A DNA stretch of 34,946 bases from Hymenobacter profundi (lineage in GTDB: Bacteria > Bacteroidota > Bacteroidia > Cytophagales > Hymenobacteraceae), in contig NZ_JAHWGL010000048.1 of NCBI RefSeq assembly GCF_019334315.1, positions 1-34,946 on the forward strand, given 5' to 3'. How positions within the stretch are numbered: the stretch's first letter is position 1; each line of letters opens with the position of its first letter. Below, piece after piece: positions 31,902 through 34,946 of this stretch. The translations under genes and the position numbers were made by a program. The notes below the pieces were generated by a model. The model did not search any database. It was not told the origin of the DNA and saw nothing but the letters and a program-made list of their open reading frames with translations.

Positions 31902-32759
31902 ATGGAGAAACGCTACGCGCTATTTTTTTGCCTGTTTTTGCTGGGATTGCACGCTTTCGCGCAAGGCAACGGGCCGGGCATCCGGGGAGCACGGGCTGCG
32001 GCGTTGGGCTACACCAGCACCACCCTCCACGACGTGTGGGCCGTGGGCAACAACGCCGCCGGTCTGGGTCAACTGACCCGACCGGAAGTGGGTTTCTATG
32101 CCGAGAATCGCTTCCTGCTACCCAATTTCAACACAGCCGCGTTGGCTGTAGCCCTACCCATAGGCGAAGTAGTAGAGAACCGCCCGAAAAACGGCGTAGT
32201 AGGCTTTGAGGCCCAGCGTTTCGGTGGTAAGCTCTACGCCGAGCAGCGTCTAGGCGCAGCCTATGGCTACCGCAGTGGCCAAGTGAGCATAGGTGCCCGC
32301 CTAGATGTATTGCAGATGAGCATCGAGGGCCTGGGTAGCCGGCGGGCCCTGGCCCTGTCGTTGGGCGGACAAGCCGAGATTGTGCCGAAAAAGCTGGTGT
32401 TTGGCGCCTACCTCTACAACCTCAACCAAGCTCGCTTGGCCCGCTACCAAGACGAGCGGGTGCCTACCGTTCTGCGCGCCGGCCTGGGCTACCAGCCCAC
32501 CGACAAAGTACTGCTGACTGTGGAAACCGAAAAAGACGTGGACCATGATGCCGACTTCCGGGCAGGCCTGGAATACAAAGTGCTGGACGTATTGCAGGTG
32601 CGAGCAGGGTTTGCGGCTTTGAGCGAACAGACCACCGGCGGGGTAGGCTTTCAGACGGGGCAGTTGCGACTCGATTACGCTGCCGCCTGGCAAACGGCCC
32701 TTGGGCTTAGTCAGCACCTGAGCGTGCATGTGTTGCTCGCAAAGCCTGCGCAGCCATGA
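31902..32759 (+). CDS. PorV/PorQ-like outer-membrane beta-barrel protein
   Basis: 285 residues. A signal peptide (1-20, ending AFA) is followed by GARAAALGYTSTTLHDVWAV (29-48) and NNAAGLGQL, the usual PorV/PorQ opening (many homologues read NPAGL). Alternating beta strands then run to the end. PorV and PorQ belong to the type IX secretion shuttle, but many paralogues have unknown roles. The stop overlaps the start of the next gene (ATGA, 32756-32759), implying coupled synthesis and a shared function with the HHH barrel. In the 159-nt spacer upstream, no exact promoter box was found. Confidence 0.75.
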   Translation: MEKRYALFFCLFLLGLHAFAQGNGPGIRGARAAALGYTSTTLHDVWAVGNNAAGLGQLTRPEVGFYAENRFLLPNFNTAALAVALPIGEVVENRPKNGVVGFEAQRFGGKLYAEQRLGAAYGYRSGQVSIGARLDVLQMSIEGLGSRRALALSLGGQAEIVPKKLVFGAYLYNLNQARLARYQDERVPTVLRAGLGYQPTDKVLLTVETEKDVDHDADFRAGLEYKVLDVLQVRAGFAALSEQTTGGVGFQTGQLRLDYAAAWQTALGLSQHLSVHVLLAKPAQP

Positions 32760-34882
32760 GCAGATTGCCTGGCTGCTTGAGGGTATCCTTCGGGCTCGTG
32801 TTGGTATGGCTGTTCTGTGTTGCCCGGCCTACCCAGGCCCAGCAGTTCCCTCGCCCTACCCCCGACCTCGACCGGCTAATCCAGGAGCTGTTTGCCGATC
32901 AGCAGAGCGACGACATGCCCTATGAGGATATGTACGAAACGCTACTGCTCTACTACCAAACGCCGCTCAACCTGAACCTGGCTAGCCGAGAGGAGTTGCG
33001 GGCGCTTCTGCTACTATCCGAAGTGCAGATCAGCCACTTGCTGGAGCACCGCCAGTGGGTAGGGCCGCTGCTCAGCCTCTACGAATTACAAAGCATCGAC
33101 GGCTTCGACCTACGCACGATTTACCGCGTGGCACCTTTCGTGACGGTGACGGATGCTGGTCCCAACGCCGCTCGTGGTCCGCTGTGGCAGCGCGTGTTGC
33201 ACGAAGACAACAACGCCCTGTTTCTGCGCTACGAGCGAGTGTTGCAGCAGCGGCACGGCTACACCGCTTCCGATACTACCAGCACGGGCCGCCTCACCAG
33301 CCGCTACCTCGGCTCGCCCGACAAGCTCTTGTTGCGCTACCGAGTTAGCCATACCAAGGACTTTAGCCTGGGCATCACGGCTGAAAAAGACGCCGGCGAG
33401 CCGCTGGCGTGGCAGCCCAGCCAGCGCCGCTACGGCGCCGACTTCTTGTCGTCCCACTTGGTAGTGCAAGAGCGCGGCCGTCTGAAAACCCTGGCGCTGG
33501 GCGATTATCAGCTGCAATTTGGGCAGGGGCTCCTGCTGTCCTCGGGGTTGCAGGTAGGGAAAGGCGGCGAAACAATTACCACTATTCGGCGTAGCTCGTT
33601 GGGTGTGCGACCCTACTCCTCGGTGTTGGAAAGCGCCTTTTTTCGGGGCGCCGCGGCTACCGTAGCCGTGAGTAGCACGGTGCGGGCCACAGCGTTTGCG
33701 TCTTATAAACACGTGGATGCCAACCGCCAGCAAAACCTCGATTCGTTGGCTGATTTCACGGAGTATTCGTCGGGCGTGTTGGCGGCGGGCTTGCACCGCA
33801 CATCTACCGAGCTGGCTAATCGCCAGAGCCTGGGCGAGGCCATTGGGGGCGGTAACGTGACCTATACCAGCCGCAGCAACCACCTGGCGGTAGGTCTCAC
33901 GGCCGTGGGCACGCACTACGATAGGGCGTTGCAACGCCGGGTAGCGCTCTATAATGCCTATGAATTTCGCGGTCAAAACAACCTAGCCGTAGGCGCGCAT
34001 TACAGCTACGTGCTGCGCAATCTGTTGCTGTTTGGCGAAACGGCCCGTAGCAGCAGTGGTGGGGTAGGCACGGTGAATGGCCTGCTGGCCAGCCTAGCAC
34101 CCAACGTAGATGCGGCTGTGCTCTACCGTTCCTACGCCCGCGACTTCCACACGTTCTATGGCAACGCCCTCAGCGAAAATAGTCGCAACATCAACGAGCG
34201 CGGCCTCTACCTGGGTCTGAAAGTACGACCGGCGGCCGGGTGGGAAATTTCGGCTTACTACGACCAATTCTGGTTCCCATGGTTGCGCTACCGGGTAGGG
34301 GCGCCTTCGCACGGCCACGACTGGCTGTTGCGCCTGGCCTACACGCCCACCAAGACCAGCCTGCTTTACGCCCAGCTGCGTACCCGCCTCAAAGAGTACA
34401 ATGCCGACGACCCACGCCCGCTACCACTGCCGGAGCCCACGTTGCGCCATAGCCTGCTGCTGTTCTACGACGCCAACCCTACCACTGTGCTCAGCCTGCG
34501 CACGCGTGTGCAGGGCACCCGCTACCGGGAGGGCGACGGTCCGCGCCGTACGGGCTATGTGCTGGCCCAGGACGTGTCCTACACCTTCGGGCGCTACCTG
34601 CGCCTGAGTGGTCGTTACGCCCTATTCGACACTGACAATTACGATACACGCCAGTACGTGTTTGAGCAGGATGTGCTCTACGCTTTTTCGGTGCCGGCCC
34701 TCTACGGGCAGGGCACACGCACCTACCTGCTGGCCGAAGTCCGCTGCAATCGTCACCTCACGCTCTGGCTGCGCTACGCCGAAACGCACTACCGCAACCA
34801 GACGGCCATCGGCTCGGGTTTGGATCTAATCGAGGGCAACCGCCGCTCCGAGGTAAAAGCCCAGGCGCGGTATCGGTTTTGA
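32756..34882 (+). CDS. outer-membrane beta-barrel with N-terminal helix-hairpin-helix domain
   Basis: 708 residues. A signal peptide (about 1-29, ending TQAQ) and an acidic helical segment (35-66) lead into a ComEA-like helix-hairpin-helix region (about 70-128): LNLNLASREELRALLLLSEV, then HRQWVGPLLSLYELQSIDGF. From about 150 to the end there are repeated amphipathic beta strands, and the protein ends in QARYRF, with the terminal aromatic residue of barrel proteins. HHH domains bind DNA non-specifically in ComEA; a periplasmic HHH joined to a barrel is unusual. Coupled by a 4-nt overlap to the PorV/PorQ-like gene. Function unknown; DNA handling is speculation. Confidence 0.8.
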   Translation: MSRLPGCLRVSFGLVLVWLFCVARPTQAQQFPRPTPDLDRLIQELFADQQSDDMPYEDMYETLLLYYQTPLNLNLASREELRALLLLSEVQISHLLEHRQWVGPLLSLYELQSIDGFDLRTIYRVAPFVTVTDAGPNAARGPLWQRVLHEDNNALFLRYERVLQQRHGYTASDTTSTGRLTSRYLGSPDKLLLRYRVSHTKDFSLGITAEKDAGEPLAWQPSQRRYGADFLSSHLVVQERGRLKTLALGDYQLQFGQGLLLSSGLQVGKGGETITTIRRSSLGVRPYSSVLESAFFRGAAATVAVSSTVRATAFASYKHVDANRQQNLDSLADFTEYSSGVLAAGLHRTSTELANRQSLGEAIGGGNVTYTSRSNHLAVGLTAVGTHYDRALQRRVALYNAYEFRGQNNLAVGAHYSYVLRNLLLFGETARSSSGGVGTVNGLLASLAPNVDAAVLYRSYARDFHTFYGNALSENSRNINERGLYLGLKVRPAAGWEISAYYDQFWFPWLRYRVGAPSHGHDWLLRLAYTPTKTSLLYAQLRTRLKEYNADDPRPLPLPEPTLRHSLLLFYDANPTTVLSLRTRVQGTRYREGDGPRRTGYVLAQDVSYTFGRYLRLSGRYALFDTDNYDTRQYVFEQDVLYAFSVPALYGQGTRTYLLAEVRCNRHLTLWLRYAETHYRNQTAIGSGLDLIEGNRRSEVKAQARYRF

Positions 34883-34915
34883 GTGGTGAAATGGTGAAGT
34901 CGTGAATGAAAAATG

Positions 34916-34946
34916 TGTGTGTCATCCTGAGCTTGCGAAGGACCTT
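34916..34946. repeat. family A repeat, copy 5, cut by the window end
   Basis: GTGTGTCATCCTGAGCTTGC, then GAAGGACCTT, matches the left arm of copy 3 except for GGACC in place of GGATC. The right arm would lie beyond the window. It begins 33 nt after the barrel gene. Confidence 0.85.

Noticed and set aside
33110..33976. A 288-codon open frame on the minus strand inside the barrel gene
   Set aside because: Antisense shadow with no motif; the plus-strand frame has a signal peptide and a continuous beta-strand pattern.
31902..34882. Type IX secretion cargo or a core T9SS locus
   Set aside because: Only a PorV/PorQ-like protein is present. No C-terminal sorting domain or other Por/Spr/Gld component is seen, so a T9SS locus cannot be claimed.

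Overview
The window looks like a chromosomal housekeeping segment from a GC-rich member of the Bacteroidota, most likely Cytophagales and probably Hymenobacter or a close relative. The evidence is the recurring promoter box TAnnTTTG, in two places with a TTTG 19 bases upstream; starts without Shine-Dalgarno sequences; the IPExxxVDY-family protein; a PorV/PorQ-like protein; an 81-residue ATP synthase epsilon subunit; and many long intergenic hairpins. No phage, insertion sequence, CRISPR array or rRNA operon is visible. The genus call is inference from protein and promoter style, not from a search.

Layout. 1-1400: prs and tRNA-Gln on the minus strand. 1.5-3.5 kb: atpD-atpC. 3.6-4.7 kb: a Cys/Met-metabolism PLP enzyme, convergent with a minus-strand cluster (4.9-8.4 kb) made of a PglC-like phosphoglycosyl transferase, a PglD-like acetyltransferase, a PglE-like aminotransferase and a YitT-family membrane protein. 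8.6-9.4 kb: ispE. 9.5-12.8 kb, minus: an EamA transporter, an LptF/LptG permease and tgt. 13.0-15.6 kb, plus: a membrane glycosyltransferase overlapping an ECF sigma factor, then rsmG. 15.8-16.8 kb, minus: a YheT-like hydrolase. 16.9 kb: rpsT. 17.4-19.4 kb, minus: pyk and the IPExxxVDY-like gene. 19.6-21.9 kb, plus: acpP-fabF-rnc. 22.2-26.0 kb, plus: gnd-zwf-pgl, the whole oxidative pentose phosphate branch. 26.2-28.1 kb: glutamine-dependent nadE. 28.4-29.4 kb: a second ECF sigma factor with an overlapping one-helix membrane partner. 29.5-30.4 kb: lgt. 30.5-31.7 kb, minus: a lipoprotein and yidD. 31.9-34.9 kb, plus: a PorV/PorQ-like protein translationally coupled to a large outer-membrane barrel that carries a ComEA-like helix-hairpin-helix domain.

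How it fits together. Most genes serve central metabolism (PRPP, NADPH, NAD, pyruvate, fatty acid and isoprenoid synthesis, ATP synthase), RNA and ribosome maturation (tgt, rsmG, rnc, rpsT, tRNA-Gln) and envelope assembly (LptF/G, Lgt, YidD, PorV-like, barrel, glycan initiation).

The least ordinary parts are: the HHH-barrel/PorV-like gene pair; a Tgt that has lost all three zinc cysteines while keeping its catalytic aspartates; and an abundant set of nearly perfect inverted repeats (arms 34-50 bp) in intergenic regions, whose arm sequences differ between copies while staying complementary.
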